Shown here: positions 21,501-29,399 of the stretch, one piece after another
How positions within the stretch are numbered: the first letter of the stretch is position 1
Layout of the letters: each line of letters begins with the position of its first letter
Assembly: GCA_037349105.1 (NCBI GenBank)
Contig: JAYJMM010000016.1
Span: 1,178,001 to 1,242,000 of the forward strand
Reading direction: 5' to 3'
Length of the DNA: 64,000 nucleotides
Origin: Limnomonas spitsbergensis
Lineage: Eukaryota > Chlorophyta > Chlorophyceae > Chlamydomonadales
Translations under genes and position numbers: made by a program
The notes under the pieces: model-generated
Told to the model about the DNA's origin: nothing
Seen by the model: the letters and a program-made list of their open reading frames with translations, nothing else
Database searches by the model: none

Positions 21501-24500
21501 ATTCACACACATGCATCATTCACCCCCCATTCACTTTGTCATCAGAGCGCACCCACCCAGTCTATAAGTACCAACGGGATGACTGCGCCCCGCTGTACCT
21601 CACCCTCGGAGACGGCGGCAATTCCGAGGGCCCCACCCGGAGCTACGTGGACGATGTCCTGGACGCAGCAATCAGCGCTTACGTTCTGGGAGATGGCGGG
21701 CAGAACCCCAACAAGCTGAAAGAGGGCGCACAGCTGCACTACTGCCAGGTCCTGACCTCGGACGGCAAGCCAAAGGGGAAATCGCCGAACGAGGTCCTGG
21801 CCGCAGGGGACACTGCTTGGGGCCCTGAATACCAGATCCGGGTGAGCATCAGATCCAGATCCGGATGAATACCAGATCCAGATCCGGGTGGACATCAGAT
21901 CCAGATCCAGGTGAATTCCATATCCGGGTGAGCACCAGATCCAGATCCGGGTTAATATCAGATCCGGGTGAGCAACAGATCAAGATCCCAGTGAGTAACA
22001 GATATGGGTGAGCAGCTTTGCACAGCCCGGCTCGCATGGTGCTATGCTGAGCTTACAAAATGTCACCGCCCATCAAAGGCACAGGTAATGAGACCTCGGC
22101 ATGCAGCTCGTGATGGGCATCCTGGCCATGAGTGACGCGGCCTGGGGTCCTGAGTAGCAGACCCGGTTAAGCTGCTTTGCAGTGAAGCAGCTTTGCAGAA
22201 CCTGGCTCACATGATGCTTGGCTTTCGTAAATCGCAAAAGATTCCTGAGGCACCGTCGAGTGCTTGATCCACAATTGCAATGACACGGGGAAGTTAAAGC
22301 GCATATCCTGTATGGGAACGTCTAAACGCCTATACCTAGGGATCCGTCAAACATCACAAAGGATTGGAAACCATCCGTAAACCTTGCTTCTTACTTATTT
22401 CAAGGATTGGAAACCACACGTAGTACTTACTTCTTACTGCTTGGCTAGACCAAGAAAACGTTGCACAGGCCTTCAAGGGCACATGGCCTGAGACCTTGAC
22501 ATGCAGGTCGTGAACAGCATCCTGGCCACAGGAGACATGTCCCAGGGCCCTGACTACCAACCCTGGGTATGCTGATGGGTGAGCACTAGGCTACGTGTGA
22601 AGGACACGTGGCCTGAGACCAAGGTATGCAGCTCGTGAACAGTATCCTGGCCACAAGTGCCCCGCCACCAGCTGCCAGACGGCCCCTGTGCTGTGACTGA
22701 TAGAGATTGGTTCCAGCTGCCACCCATCTTGGCTCCACCTTATGCAGGTGCATCCCCCCAGCTGCCACCCATCTTGGCTTTGTTTGTATGCCGGTGCATC
22801 TCCCCAGCTGTCCCACCACCAGTTGGCAGCTTCCACAGACATAATGCGGTATTGTGACTGATAGAGATTGGCTCCGACTGCAACCCATCTTGGCTCTGTT
22901 TGCATGCCGGTGCATCCCTCCAGCTGTCCCACCACCAGCTGCCACAGAAAGAAAGAAATAAAGAAAACTACGTCCCGCAGGGGCGTGAGGGCTAAGGAAA
23001 CAGTGCGGCATGGGCCTAGGCTGGTCCACGCCGCTGCCACAGATATGATACAGTCTTGTGACTGATGGACAGTGGCTCTGACTGCAATCCATCCTGGCTT
23101 CATCTCATGCAGGTGCATCCCTCCAGCTGCCCCACCACCACTAGCTGCCACATATATGATACGGTATTGTGGCTCTGACTGCAATGTATCCTGGCAACAT
23201 CTCATGCAGGTGCATCCCCCCAGCTGCCCAACCACCAGCTGGCAGCCAGCCTCCGGCATCGTCAGCGGCGCCGCCCCGCTCGTCCCGCTCAAACGTGACC
23301 ACGTCACCGCTGCTGCTGGCCCATCTGGCCGGCTGGGGTTTTGTCAGAGTAGCCAGCCAGCGTGGTCGGCATTTCGAGACCCCAGGTGCGACCCCTGATT
23401 TCGTATCTGTACTTAAGCTTTCAGGTATGTCAAGTTATATTGTATAACAGATTTTGATGTCACTAGAAACTCCAAGCCCTCCACCCCGAATAAACATGAA
23501 ACCCTAAATCCTTGACATGAAGGGGTGGTATATTTCACATTCCAGATTCTGGTTTGCAGATTTGGGGGCTTCAGGTTCGGATTTCACATTTCAGGTCTTT
23601 ATTGTAGGTTCCATGTTACAGCTTCGTGTTTCAGGTCCTAGGATATAACCCAGGCCCAGGTTGTGTTCCAGATATCATGTTCAGGCTCATTTATGAGGCT
23701 GGGTTTAATTATAGGTTTCGGATTTTGGGTTTCCGGTCCCAAGTTTTAGATTCAGGTTCCAGAGGCAGATATCGATATCGACTTCAGCTGAAGATCTGAT
23801 AACCCGCAAGAAGAAGGAAAGAAAGAAAACGGCGTCTCCCCAGGGACAGGAGGATTCCGCACGTGAACAGCGCAGCTCGGGGCCGAAGCCACAGCAATAC
23901 CCTTTACATATCCCGACGATAAGAGAGCATTAAAGTGCCAAGTTTGTGCCCCTAACTCTTAACCCCCAAAACCCCAGCCCTTAACCCAAAACCTTTGAAC
24001 CCTAAACCCTAAACCCTACACCATCTCAGAGCCATCTTTCTGCGCGCCTCAACCCCCACTCTCTTCGATACCCTCCATGCAGCTACAGCCATGCTCTTCG
24101 GGGCAGGTAGAAAACCTGATTATTCTTTAAAAAAAAACGCAGCTCAGAGCTATGTTTGTGACTCTTGAACTCTGATACCTTTCAAACCCACCCTGCAGCT
24201 ATGGGAATTTTTCTACGCATCTCCCCCCCCCCTGCGCCTCTCAACCCCCACTCTTGGTAGCAAAATCTGGCTATCAAATCCGTATCAAAGTTGTATCATG
24301 CCGTATTGTGCTACCTTGGTGCCACAGCTGTAGCTTGCAACCTTGCTCCCAATCCCTCTGATACCAACCTTGCTGCTAAGGTCATGCTATCCTGGACAAG
24401 TAAAAACCCTGAATATTCCTAAACAACTATGTGCATCTCGGAGCCATGTGTAAGGAAATCCTAAACCCTTAATCCTGAACCCTGAATTTTAAACCCCATG

Positions 24501-27500
24501 CCCTGAGCCCTAAACCCTAAACTCTAAGCCCTGAACTCTAAACCCTAAGCCCTAAGCCCTAAGCCCTGAACCCTAAACTCTCTCAGAGCCATGTTTGTGC
24601 GTCTCTCCACTCCTGCCCTCTTTGATCCCCTCCATGCAGCTATGGCCATGCTATCCTGGACATCATGGACAACCAGACAATACGCTTCAGATGGTAGGTA
24701 TGGCAAAGGTGGGGATACAGAAAAATTACCTCCTTTGCCATCTCTCTCCCTTTTCCCCTCATGGTGCTCAATTTCGCACCGTCTCTCTCCCTACTTTCTC
24801 CATGCAAATTACCCCCTTGCCGTCTCACTCCCTGTTTCCCCTCATGGTACTTAATTTCGTACCATCTCTCTCCCTACTTTCTCCATGAAAATAATCCCCT
24901 TGCCGACTCTCTTTATCTTTTTCACACTGTTTCAGTTCCCTTGTCGTATCTCTCCCTCTTTGTTTCAAAGCAACAGCGAGGGGTGTCTTCCCTCCAGGCT
25001 GTATGTGCTGTTTCCTTAACTCGCACGTCCCACAAACAGGGTAGTCCCCCACCCCCCCCACCCCCCATCATTTCCCCATGACTTTACTGTTCCAGGAATT
25101 CAGTTGCTCCTGCACTTGCCCAGGCATTCAGTTGCTCCTGCACTGTCCCAGGAAATCAGTTGCTCCTGCACTGTTCCAGGAATTCAGTTGCTCCTGCACT
25201 GTCCCAGGAAATCAGTTGCTCCTGCACTGTCCCAGGAATTCAGTTGCTCCTGCACTGTCCCAGGAATTCAGTTGCTCCTGCACTGTCCCAGGCATTCAGT
25301 TGCTCCTGCACTGGCCCAGGAAATCAGTTGCTCCTGCACTGTTCCAGGAATTCAGTTGCTCCTGCACTTGCCCAGGCATTCAGTTGCTCCTGCACTGCCC
25401 AGGAATTTAGTTGCTCCTGCACTGTTCCAGGAAATCAGTTGCTCCTGCACTGTTCCAGGAATTCAGTTGCTCCTGCACTTGCCCAGGCATTCAGTTGCTC
25501 CTGCACTGCCCAGGAAATCAGTTGCTCCTGCACTGTTCCAGGAATTCAGTTGCTCCTGCACTGTCCTAAGAATTCAGTTGCTCCTGCACTGTCCCAGGAA
25601 TTCAGTTGCTCCTGCACTGTCCCAGGAATTCAGTTGCTCCTGCACTGTCCCAGGAATTCAGTTGCTCCTGCACTGTCCCAGGAATTCAGTGGCTCCTGCA
25701 CTGTTCCAGGAATTCAGTTGCTCCTGCACTGTCCCAGGAAATCAGTTGCTCCTGCACTGTCCCAGGAATTCAGTTGCTCCTGCACTGTCCCAGGAATTCA
25801 GTTGCTCCTGCACTGTCCCAGGAATTCAGTGGCTCCTGCACTGTTCCAGGAATTCAGTTGCTCCTGCACTGTCCCAGGAATTCAGTTGCTCCTGCACTGT
25901 CCCAGGAATTCAGTTGCTCCTGCACTGTCCCAGGCATTCAGTTGCTCCTGCACTGACCCAGGAAATCAGTTGCTCCTGCACTGTCCCAGGAATTTAGTTG
26001 CTCCTGCACTGTTCCAGGAATTCAGTTGCTCCTGCACTGTCCTAGGAATTCAGTTGCTCCTGCACTGTCCCAGGAATTCAGTTGCTCCTGCACTGTCCCA
26101 GGAATTCAGTTGCTCCTGCACTGTCCCAGGAATTCAGTTGCTCCTGCACTGTCCCAGGAAATCAGTTGCTCCTGCACTGTTCCAGGAATTCAGTTGCTCC
26201 TGCACTGTCCCAGGAAATCAGTTGCTCCTGCACTGTCCCAGGAATTCAGTTGCTCCTGCACTGTCCCAGGAAATCAGTTGCTCCTGCACTGTCCCAGGAA
26301 TTCAGTTGCTCCTGCACTGTCCCAGGAAATCAGTTGCTCCTGCACTGTCCCAGGAATTCAGTTGCTCCTGCACTGGCCCAGGAATTCAGTTGCTCCTGCA
26401 CTGCCCAGGAATTCAGTTGCTCCTGCACTGTCCCAGGAAATCAGTTGCTCCTGCACTGCCCAGGAATTTAGTTGCTCCAGCACTGTTCCAGGAAATCAGT
26501 TGCTCCTGCACTGCCCAGGTCTTCGAATCTGGGATATTTAGATTTCTAGTGTAGGTCCTGCAGGGCATCTTTAATTGTAGTATTTTACAGGTGTTTTGTG
26601 TGGCTTTTCGAGTTTTCAGGGTGTTGCATTCACTTCTAGACACACAAGACGGTTGATGCGACTTGGGACGTGATCATAGAAAGTGGTACTAGAGAGCAAG
26701 AGCTAGGGCTTATTCACCATGAGGCTGTCATGGTACATAAGCACACACTACCACCAATCCCCTCCCTCAGCCCCCTTCCCCCGACTTTGAGCTCTCTGTT
26801 CCTCAGCCCCCCCATCCCACCACCACCATCACACAGACACACTGGTCCCCAGAGCACATTGTAATTTCGCTGTGCGGCAGCCCAGTTTTAAAGGATGCCC
26901 ATGAGGCCCTGAATGGGCCAATTCACTGGGCCAGCCAGAATATGACTGGCCCCGTCCAAGAAAGCAATCCAGTTAGAAAACAAATGTATAATCATATAAA
27001 ATACATGAATTGTAAGGTATCTTTGATACTGCTTAACTACTTTGCTATTTGAAAGGATGTCAGTCAGCCTTGTTGTTTGCCTCTGGTACCTGCAGACAGT
27101 CAGGCGCCCATGCGGCCGAGCCTTTTGAGCAGGACCCAGAAGTGTAATATCATTGACCTGCAGATGTATTTGTCGGCAGCAACCAAATAATCTGCAAGTA
27201 TTTAGGGCAGAACAGGAAACTGGGTCTGCCACATCATGTAGTCTAAAGCTGCAGGCTTGGATGTAGGGTTTCGTTTGTGTTCCTCAGTAGTGCTGCTAAT
27301 GGTAGAGGCAGTCACAAAAAGCAGCGAGAATGAATGTGAAAAAGACATAATCGAATCTCCCCACGTGACGGCCCGCTGGTCACTTCGGACATTTATATAA
27401 ACGGCTTTTTGAGCAGCGAAACCCAATTGCTGGGGCATGGGGGTGCAACCCACATGTCAAGGGAAGACACGTAATAAGTAATGACTGTTCCCTCTAGGGG

Positions 27501-27757
27501 GCTCCGCCCTGACATTTTCATGTTTGGCGCCACTCCCAACCCTAGCACATTATACCTCTACTAATGCTTAGGTATTTTTTTCATATCACCATTTCTCTTC
27601 AGTGTGGCTCTCATGCGCTCGATCTATCACGCACCTCAACAGGTACCGCAATCAGGACGGCGTCGCTGTGGCCTCGGACAATGTAACGCTAGTTCAACAG
27701 CCAGGCTGCCCCAGCCGCGCTGGGCGCCTGGTCGAGTCCAAGGAAGGGTCCAATTGA
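3562..27757 (+). CDS. PAP: Purple acid phosphatase (metallophosphoesterase), complete, 17 exons, 595 aa
   Basis: Exons: 3562-3669, 4540-4671, 7902-7984, 10452-10561, 10798-10828, 11637-11762, 12529-12676, 13581-13710, 14883-14983, 15874-15982, 17100-17218, 19550-19593, 19915-19958, 21546-21841, 23348-23385, 24640-24693 and 27643-27757. All phases agree and the sum is 1788 nt. Exon 1 encodes a hydrophobic signal peptide (CWALLLLSACIQGA), so the product is secreted or vacuolar. Residues about 90-195 form the PAP N-terminal fibronectin-like domain. The metallophosphoesterase domain follows, with GDLG (D209), GDLSYAD (D236, Y239), GNHE (N286), VAIHAAPYH (H387) and GHVHAYER (H424, H426). These are the seven ligands of the Fe(III)-metal centre. 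The PAP C-terminal domain runs to the end (QPAWSAFRD; WYRNQDGVAVASDNVTL). Many NxS/T sequons suggest glycosylation. In the family it hydrolyses phosphate monoesters at acid pH. Least certain are exon 5 (31 nt) and exons 1-2. TGTAA signals follow at 27804 and 28011. Confidence 0.9.
4085..4215 (-). mobile_element. Short hairpin retroposon-like insertion with 15-bp target-site duplication
   Basis: The 131-bp insert lies in PAP intron 1. It is bracketed by identical 15-bp direct repeats GAAAACAAGTGCTAT at 4070-4084 and 4216-4230. On the + strand it opens with a long A run, then GGAAAG, then a palindromic CGCCCC..GGGGCG hairpin, then three tandem copies of a block around AAGGAAACAGCGCAGCCTGG. I set the strand to minus so that the element ends in hairpin plus T-run, like a Pol III transcript 3' end; that orientation is inference. 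No coding capacity. Confidence 0.75.
5544..7893 (+). repeat. 2.35-kb satellite of GCTTAT hexamers and GCATGCTTAT decamers in PAP intron 2
   Basis: The array consists almost only of GCTTAT and GCATGCTTAT steps, with rare GCTCAT, GCGCAT and GCGTAT variants. It has no stops in any forward frame, which produces long spurious ORFs (up to 822 codons) of alternating C/L, M/L and H/A/Y residues. It ends about 8 bases before the acceptor CTACTGCAG of PAP exon 3. The ATGCAT and GCATGC palindromes could form small cruciforms. Confidence 0.95.
8200..8640 (+). repeat. G-rich minisatellite, about 115-120 bp unit, PAP intron 3
   Basis: About three to four copies start with GGGATGCAACAGGGTGCTGC near 8277, 8397 and 8507, with a degenerate copy near 8627. 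The strand is strongly G-biased with long G runs (8486-8499, 8535-8546), so G-quadruplexes are possible. Overlapping ORFs here follow from the base bias. Confidence 0.85.
8640..9250 (+). repeat. GT-rich 13-bp minisatellite with about 100-bp higher-order repeat, PAP intron 3
   Basis: The basic unit is CTGYGGGTGTGTG. Blocks containing GCTATGGGATGTGTGCTG recur near 8871, 8972 and 9073, giving a higher-order period of about 100 bp. It lies directly after the G-rich array. Confidence 0.88.
9420..10162 (+). repeat. Four damaged copies of PAP exon 3 with its donor region, intron 3
   Basis: The end of exon 3 (7902-7984) reads CCTGATGGCAGCACCTACCT and then CTTGGTGAGC. Matching sequence recurs at about 9525-9595, 9690-9760, 9865-9930 and 10120-10165. 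The last two keep TTGGTGAGCC; the first two have lost it (TCGTGAGC, TTAGTGATC). All four have frame changes or substitutions in the coding part. I chose 7902-7984 as the true exon because it alone gives an intact reading frame from an acceptor to a donor and matches the PAP family (GIHLTGPYPDGSTYLISW). Confidence 0.82.
10265..10451 (+). promoter_or_regulatory. Extended polypyrimidine tract before PAP exon 4
   Basis: About 185 nt of almost pure C/T sequence (CCCTGCC and CCCCTCC repeats) leads into the acceptor CTCTCCACAG at 10442-10451. This is far longer than a normal polypyrimidine tract. It is also a homopurine-homopyrimidine stretch able to form triplex DNA. Its role in splice-site choice is inference. 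Confidence 0.6.
11035..11600 (+). repeat. 24-bp minisatellite (ATCAGATCTGAATACGCCTGACCC), PAP intron 5
   Basis: About 23 units, many holding a BglII-type AGATCT palindrome. The array is most regular from 11155 onward and ends about 35 bases before the acceptor of exon 6. Confidence 0.92.
11766..11850 (+). repeat. Telomere-like CCCTAAA block at the start of PAP intron 6
   Basis: AACCCTAAACCCTAAG and variants follow directly after the donor of exon 6. It is an interstitial telomere-like sequence. A smaller one is at 10080-10100, in intron 3. Confidence 0.75.
12086..12112. repeat. Perfect 12-bp hairpin in PAP intron 6
   Basis: GGCCTGCAGGGC (12086-12097), loop CTG, then GCCCTGCAGGCC (12101-12112). 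The stem is perfect and GC-rich. Its function is unknown. Confidence 0.8.
12273..12528 (+). repeat. Two damaged copies of the PAP exon 7 acceptor and exon start
   Basis: CCCGTGCAG followed by GCCTACC-like coding sequence occurs at 12273, 12402 and 12520. Only the third is the true acceptor and exon 7. The first two match through the region encoding IGVFGDLGQS but carry changes: the first reads TGA in that stretch, and the second has lost the GDLG residues. Offsets are 129 and 118 bp. Confidence 0.87.
12830..13330 (+). repeat. 8-bp minisatellite (GGACCCTG / GAACCCTG), PAP intron 7
   Basis: About 60 units, with GTGACCCTG variants near the left end. A diverged GAGTGATGA repeat lies just before it (12680-12780). 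Long ORFs on both strands here are artefacts of the repeat. Confidence 0.93.
13718..14252 (+). repeat. 32-bp minisatellite, PAP intron 8
   Basis: The unit begins GGTTGTGCCTGGTGTGGAGG. There are about 16-17 near-identical copies starting eight bases after the exon 8 donor. The units differ mainly at TAG/GAG and at one C/T site. Confidence 0.94.
14260..14830 (+). repeat. Degenerate CTGCCTGCTGCC repeat, PAP intron 8
   Basis: A loose tandem repeat of CCTGCTGCCTCAATGAACGC-like units about 50-60 bp long grades into pure CTGCCTG and CTACCTG steps near 14690-14825. It ends about 50 bases before the exon 9 acceptor. Confidence 0.75.
15020..15215 (+). repeat. 33-bp minisatellite, PAP intron 9
   Basis: About six units of GGGGTCTCACTGGGTGGCCC-type sequence near the donor of exon 9. 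It starts shortly after GTGAGTGG. Confidence 0.88.
15610..15865 (+). repeat. Degenerate repeat of ACCGCTGTATTGCTGT units, PAP intron 9
   Basis: Units of about 30-65 bp carry TGTACCGCTGTATTGC and CCATTCATG motifs up to the acceptor of exon 10 at 15873. Confidence 0.65.
16040..16222 (+). repeat. Two damaged copies of the PAP exon 10 end and donor
   Basis: Exon 10 ends CATTCCATGAAG then GTACC (15971 onward). The same CATTCCATGAAGGT string recurs at 16079 and 16209, each preceded by a decayed CTCAACAACTACGTAC-like segment. Offsets are 108 and 130 bp. Each copy keeps a potential GT donor. Confidence 0.87.
17438..17730 (+). repeat. Two-copy 147-bp direct repeat, PAP intron 11
   Basis: TTTAATTTGCCTTCCCT begins copies near 17440 and 17587. 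The copies also share AATTTCTTTTGATGC-like, AAAAACTCTT and GACTGAAA segments. This AT-rich block contrasts with the GC-rich surroundings. Confidence 0.75.
18160..19020 (+). repeat. 40-60 bp minisatellite mixed with telomere-like TTAGGGTT, PAP intron 11
   Basis: About 15 units of GACCAGGCAGGCATCCAGGC are followed by CGGCAGGGTTAGGGTT-type sequence. Telomere-like GGGTTTAGGG runs link the units. Here the G-rich telomere strand is on the sense strand, opposite to the other telomere-like blocks in the gene. Confidence 0.85.
19959..21090 (+). other. PAP intron 13, left part, no gene seen
   Basis: It holds a small ATCCATGCTCCC repeat (20430-20467) and CACA/TTCACA-rich low-complexity sequence (20580-21000). 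The 22-bp string GCGTGGATTAAGGAAGCCAC plus CC at 20509-20530 matches the reverse complement of 658-679 in the CDPK intron. No exon is needed here for the PAP model. Confidence 0.5.
21100..21500 (+). repeat. Damaged copies of the PAP exon 14 start, upstream of the exon
   Basis: The start of exon 14 (21546, CACCCACCCAGTCTATAAGT, then CGCCCCGCTGTACCT) is repeated near 21205-21275 and 21375-21450, with a third, weaker copy near 21100. Spacing is about 165-170 bp. The copies have lost the reading frame and part of the acceptor. Confidence 0.83.
21842..22020 (+). repeat. Short tandem copies of the exon 14 end and donor, PAP intron 14
   Basis: The exon end plus donor (ACCAGATCCGGGTGAGCA) is amplified as about 17-30 bp steps (CAGATCCAGATCCGGGTGA). 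This creates several extra GGGTGAGCA donor-like sites after the true donor at 21842. Confidence 0.85.
22085..22660 (+). repeat. Longer damaged copies of the exon 14 3' part, PAP intron 14
   Basis: Segments near 22090-22175, 22482-22568 and 22608-22660 resemble the end of exon 14 (CATCCTGGCC..GGGCCCTGA, cf. 21790-21841), with stops and lost donors. They lie 3' of the exon, the mirror case of the upstream copies. Confidence 0.75.
22660..23230 (+). repeat. Tandem repeat with GCATCCCTCCAGCTG units, PAP intron 14
   Basis: Units carry ATGCAGGTGCATCC, CAGCTGTCCCACCACCAGCT, GCCACAGATATGATAC and GTGACTGATAGAGATTGGCT. Copies lie near 22660, 22790, 22920, 23100 and 23220, with some internal divergence. 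One unit is split by the insertion at 22949-23032. Confidence 0.78.
22949..23032 (-). mobile_element. Short hairpin retroposon-like insertion with 11-bp target-site duplication
   Basis: This 84-bp insert is flanked by GCTGCCACAGA at 22938-22948 and 23033-23043. Removing the insert and one flank restores the host tandem repeat (CAGCTGCCACAGATATGAT). The body shows the family order on the + strand: GAAAGAAAG, an ACTACGTCCC..GGGGCGTGAG hairpin, then GCTAAGGAAACAG. Confidence 0.8.
23806..23890 (-). mobile_element. Diverged copy of the short hairpin element
   Basis: GAAGGAAAGAAAGAAAAC is followed by a CTCCCCAGGGAC region, GAACAGCGCAGC and GGGGCCGAAGCC. The order and key words match the other copies, but the hairpin is decayed and I could not define flanking direct repeats. 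Confidence 0.55.
23940..24025 (+). repeat. Telomere-like CCCTAAA block, PAP intron 15
   Basis: Runs of AACCCTAAACCCTAAACCCT with decayed neighbours. It comes directly before the first damaged copy of exon 16. Confidence 0.78.
24040..24639 (+). repeat. Damaged copies of the PAP exon 16 acceptor and start, with telomere-like filler
   Basis: The real unit at 24577-24660 reads CTCAGAGCCATG..CTCCATGCAGCTATGGCCATG. Related units sit near 24028-24115 (CTCCATGCAGCTACAGCCATG), 24143-24216 (CCCTGCAGCTATGGGA) and 24330-24410 (GGTCATGCTATCCTGGACA). The stretch 24455-24580 is CCCTAAACCCTAAGCCC filler leading into the true unit. Confidence 0.8.
25085..26520 (+). repeat. 28-bp minisatellite, about 51 copies, PAP intron 16
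   Basis: The unit is AATTCAGTTGCTCCTGCACT followed by GTCCCAGG. Variants are GAATTC/AAATCA and GTCCCAGG/GTTCCAGG/TGCCCAGG. Every unit holds a pyrimidine stretch followed by CAG, so the array offers dozens of decoy 3' splice sites. The 464-codon and smaller forward ORFs are artefacts of the 28-bp period. Confidence 0.95.
27095..27160 (+). mobile_element. Solo copy of an inverted-repeat element end, PAP intron 16
   Basis: CAGGCGCCCATGCGGCCGAG and the following CAG..CCCAGAAGTGTAAT..CATTGAC match the left terminal repeat at 62744-62812 and the reversed right repeat at 63880-63945. A partner end was not clearly found; 29425-29480 shows only a weak reversed match. Confidence 0.55.
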
Positions 27758-27984
27758 TCCTAGCCCGCCCTGAATGCATCCGTCATGGCTGCTGGTTGCC
27801 TGATGTAATCGGCAGTAGCCGCGTGGTCGAATCCAAATAGGGGTCCAATCCTAGCCCTCCCTGCGTCCCTGAGTGATGACCTCTCGATTCTTCAAGCAAG
27901 AGGCAGCCGAAGTTAAATACAAATAGGGTCCAATCTGACCCCGCCTAGCATTCCTGGCAGCCGCTGGTCTGATGAGGTTTTATG

Positions 27985-28205
27985 CTGATGCAAAAGATCC
28001 TGGCAGATCCTGTAAAAGATCATGCAAAAGATCCTGCCACAGATCCTGGCCAGGGGCCAGAGGCCAGACGCCAGATCCTGCAAAATATTTTGGCCAGAGG
28101 CCAGAGGCCAAGTCCTGCAAAAGATCATACAAAGATCCTGGCTAGAGGCCAGAGGCCAGATCCTGCAAAAGATCTTGCAAAAGATCTTAAGATCCTGGCA
28201 TGCAG
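27985..28205 (+). repeat. AGATCCTGGCCAGAGGCC short repeat
   Basis: About four units of GCAAAAGATCCTGGCCAGAG and GGCCAGATCCTGCAAAA-type sequence sit inside the larger 3' array. The purine-rich AAAAGATC steps include an extra TGTAA at 28011. Confidence 0.75.
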
Positions 28206-29215
28206 TCGCTGGTTTATCTGCTGATGCAAAAGACAGAAGCAGCCGCAGTCAAATCAAAACAAGGGTTTAATTTTGGCCCACCATGCGTCCCTGATGGTCG
28301 CTGAATTCTTGATGCAAGAGGAAGTAGCTGCGTGGTCCAATCCAAAATTTCAAACATGGGTCGAGTTCCAAGCCTGCAAGGGAGCGCTAATGGCCATTGG
28401 TCTGCTTGTTTACAGCGGTGCATACCCGCTGAGTGGGCCCGGCTGAACGTTCAGCCGGGTGGGGCTGGTAGGGATTAGGGAATGACTAGGCTCAATTCAG
28501 GTATCATGCACAGCCATGACCATGGTGCAGCCATGCCACCTTCTTATTCGAGGAGGACAAGTCGGCAAGAACGTGGAACCCAGTTGGTCTGCGTGTTTGA
28601 GAGGCAGTAGCTGAAATCCACGCAAGTGTTCATTTGAAGCCTACCCTGAATCCCTAATGGCCGCCTAATCCATTAAACTGCATATAGATCCAGGCAGGTG
28701 CGGGTCCAATCGGAACATGTATGCCTTCAATTCCTGGCAGTCCGTCGCTGGTCTGATACTCTAATGAATTAATGATTCAAGTAAGAGGCAGAAACTGCGC
28801 CGTCATATCCAAACAGGGGCTCAATTGAAGCCTGCCCTTAATTCCTTATAGTCGCTGGTAGGCTCGTGCAAAGACGGAGCAGTAGCCGCACTCAAATCCG
28901 AACATGGGTCTGCCTGGTCGGAGTCCGCCTTCAATTCCTTGTACCGTAGTCTCTGGTCTCACTGCTGATGCACAAGGCAAGAACTGCGCAGTCAAATCCA
29001 AACAAGATTGCAATCGAAGCCTGTCCGGAAACGCTGATGGCCACTGGTCTGCTGATACAAGAATGAAGCAATAGCCGCGCTGGGAAATCCAAACGGTCAA
29101 ACAGGCGGGGGTCCAGCCATTGTTCAATCGGAGCCCGCCTTACATTCATAGCACTCGCTGGCTTGCTACAGTAATGACAGAGACAGAAACTGCGCAGCCA
29201 AGTCCTAACAAGGGT

Positions 29216-29308
29216 ATAGAAAGAAAGATAGAAAGCTACTCCCCGTGGGGGGCGTGAGAGTTAAGGAAACAGCGCAGAGTGGGCCGAAGCAACATCCGCG
29301 CCGTTACA
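29216..29308 (-). mobile_element. Short hairpin retroposon-like insertion with 9-bp target-site duplication
   Basis: This 93-bp insert is flanked by AACAAGGGT at 29207-29215 and 29309-29317. Taking out the insert and one flank restores the surrounding array unit (..TCCTAACAAGGGTTCAATC..). The body has GAAAGAAAGATAGAAAG, the hairpin CTCCCCGTGGGGGG, GCGTGAGAGTTAAGGAAACA, GCGCAG and GGGCCGAAG. This is the clearest reference copy of the family. Confidence 0.82.
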
Positions 29309-29399
29309 AACAAGGGTTCAATCAAAGCCTGCCCTGAACCGTTGACGGCCGCTGGTATGTAGTTGCAAGAAGCAGAAGCCGGCTTGCCGCGCTGGGAAA

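Larger units (their letters stand above)
27720..29345 (+). repeat. Decayed tandem array derived from the PAP 3' end
   Basis: The last PAP coding bases and the stop (GTCGAGTCCAAGG then GGGTCCAATTGA), plus CCCGCCCTGAATGCAT and GGCTGCTGG, recur as a degenerate unit of roughly 75-125 bp. Examples start near 27823, 27917, 28248, 28335, 28612, 28795, 28893, 28995, 29084 and 29200 (consensus GTCAAATCCAAACAAGGGTC..CTGCCCTGAATTCCT..GCCGCTGGTCTG). The PAP terminus is therefore the first unit of the array. Confidence 0.78.

Noticed and set aside
11035..26520. CRISPR-like arrays
   Set aside because: The repeats are head-to-tail minisatellites with no unique spacers, inside introns of a eukaryotic gene.
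25104..26554. Several ORFs up to 464 codons reading SVAPALSQEF, QLLLHCPR and CSCTVPG repeats
   Set aside because: The 28-bp repeat is open in all forward frames. No start, splice or family support, and the region lies inside a PAP intron.
26625..26670. Candidate last PAP exon after TTTTCAG at about 26620 (reads to QDG then stop)
   Set aside because: The exon at 27643 gives WYRNQDGVAVASD, which matches the PAP C-terminal domain much better and keeps the phase.
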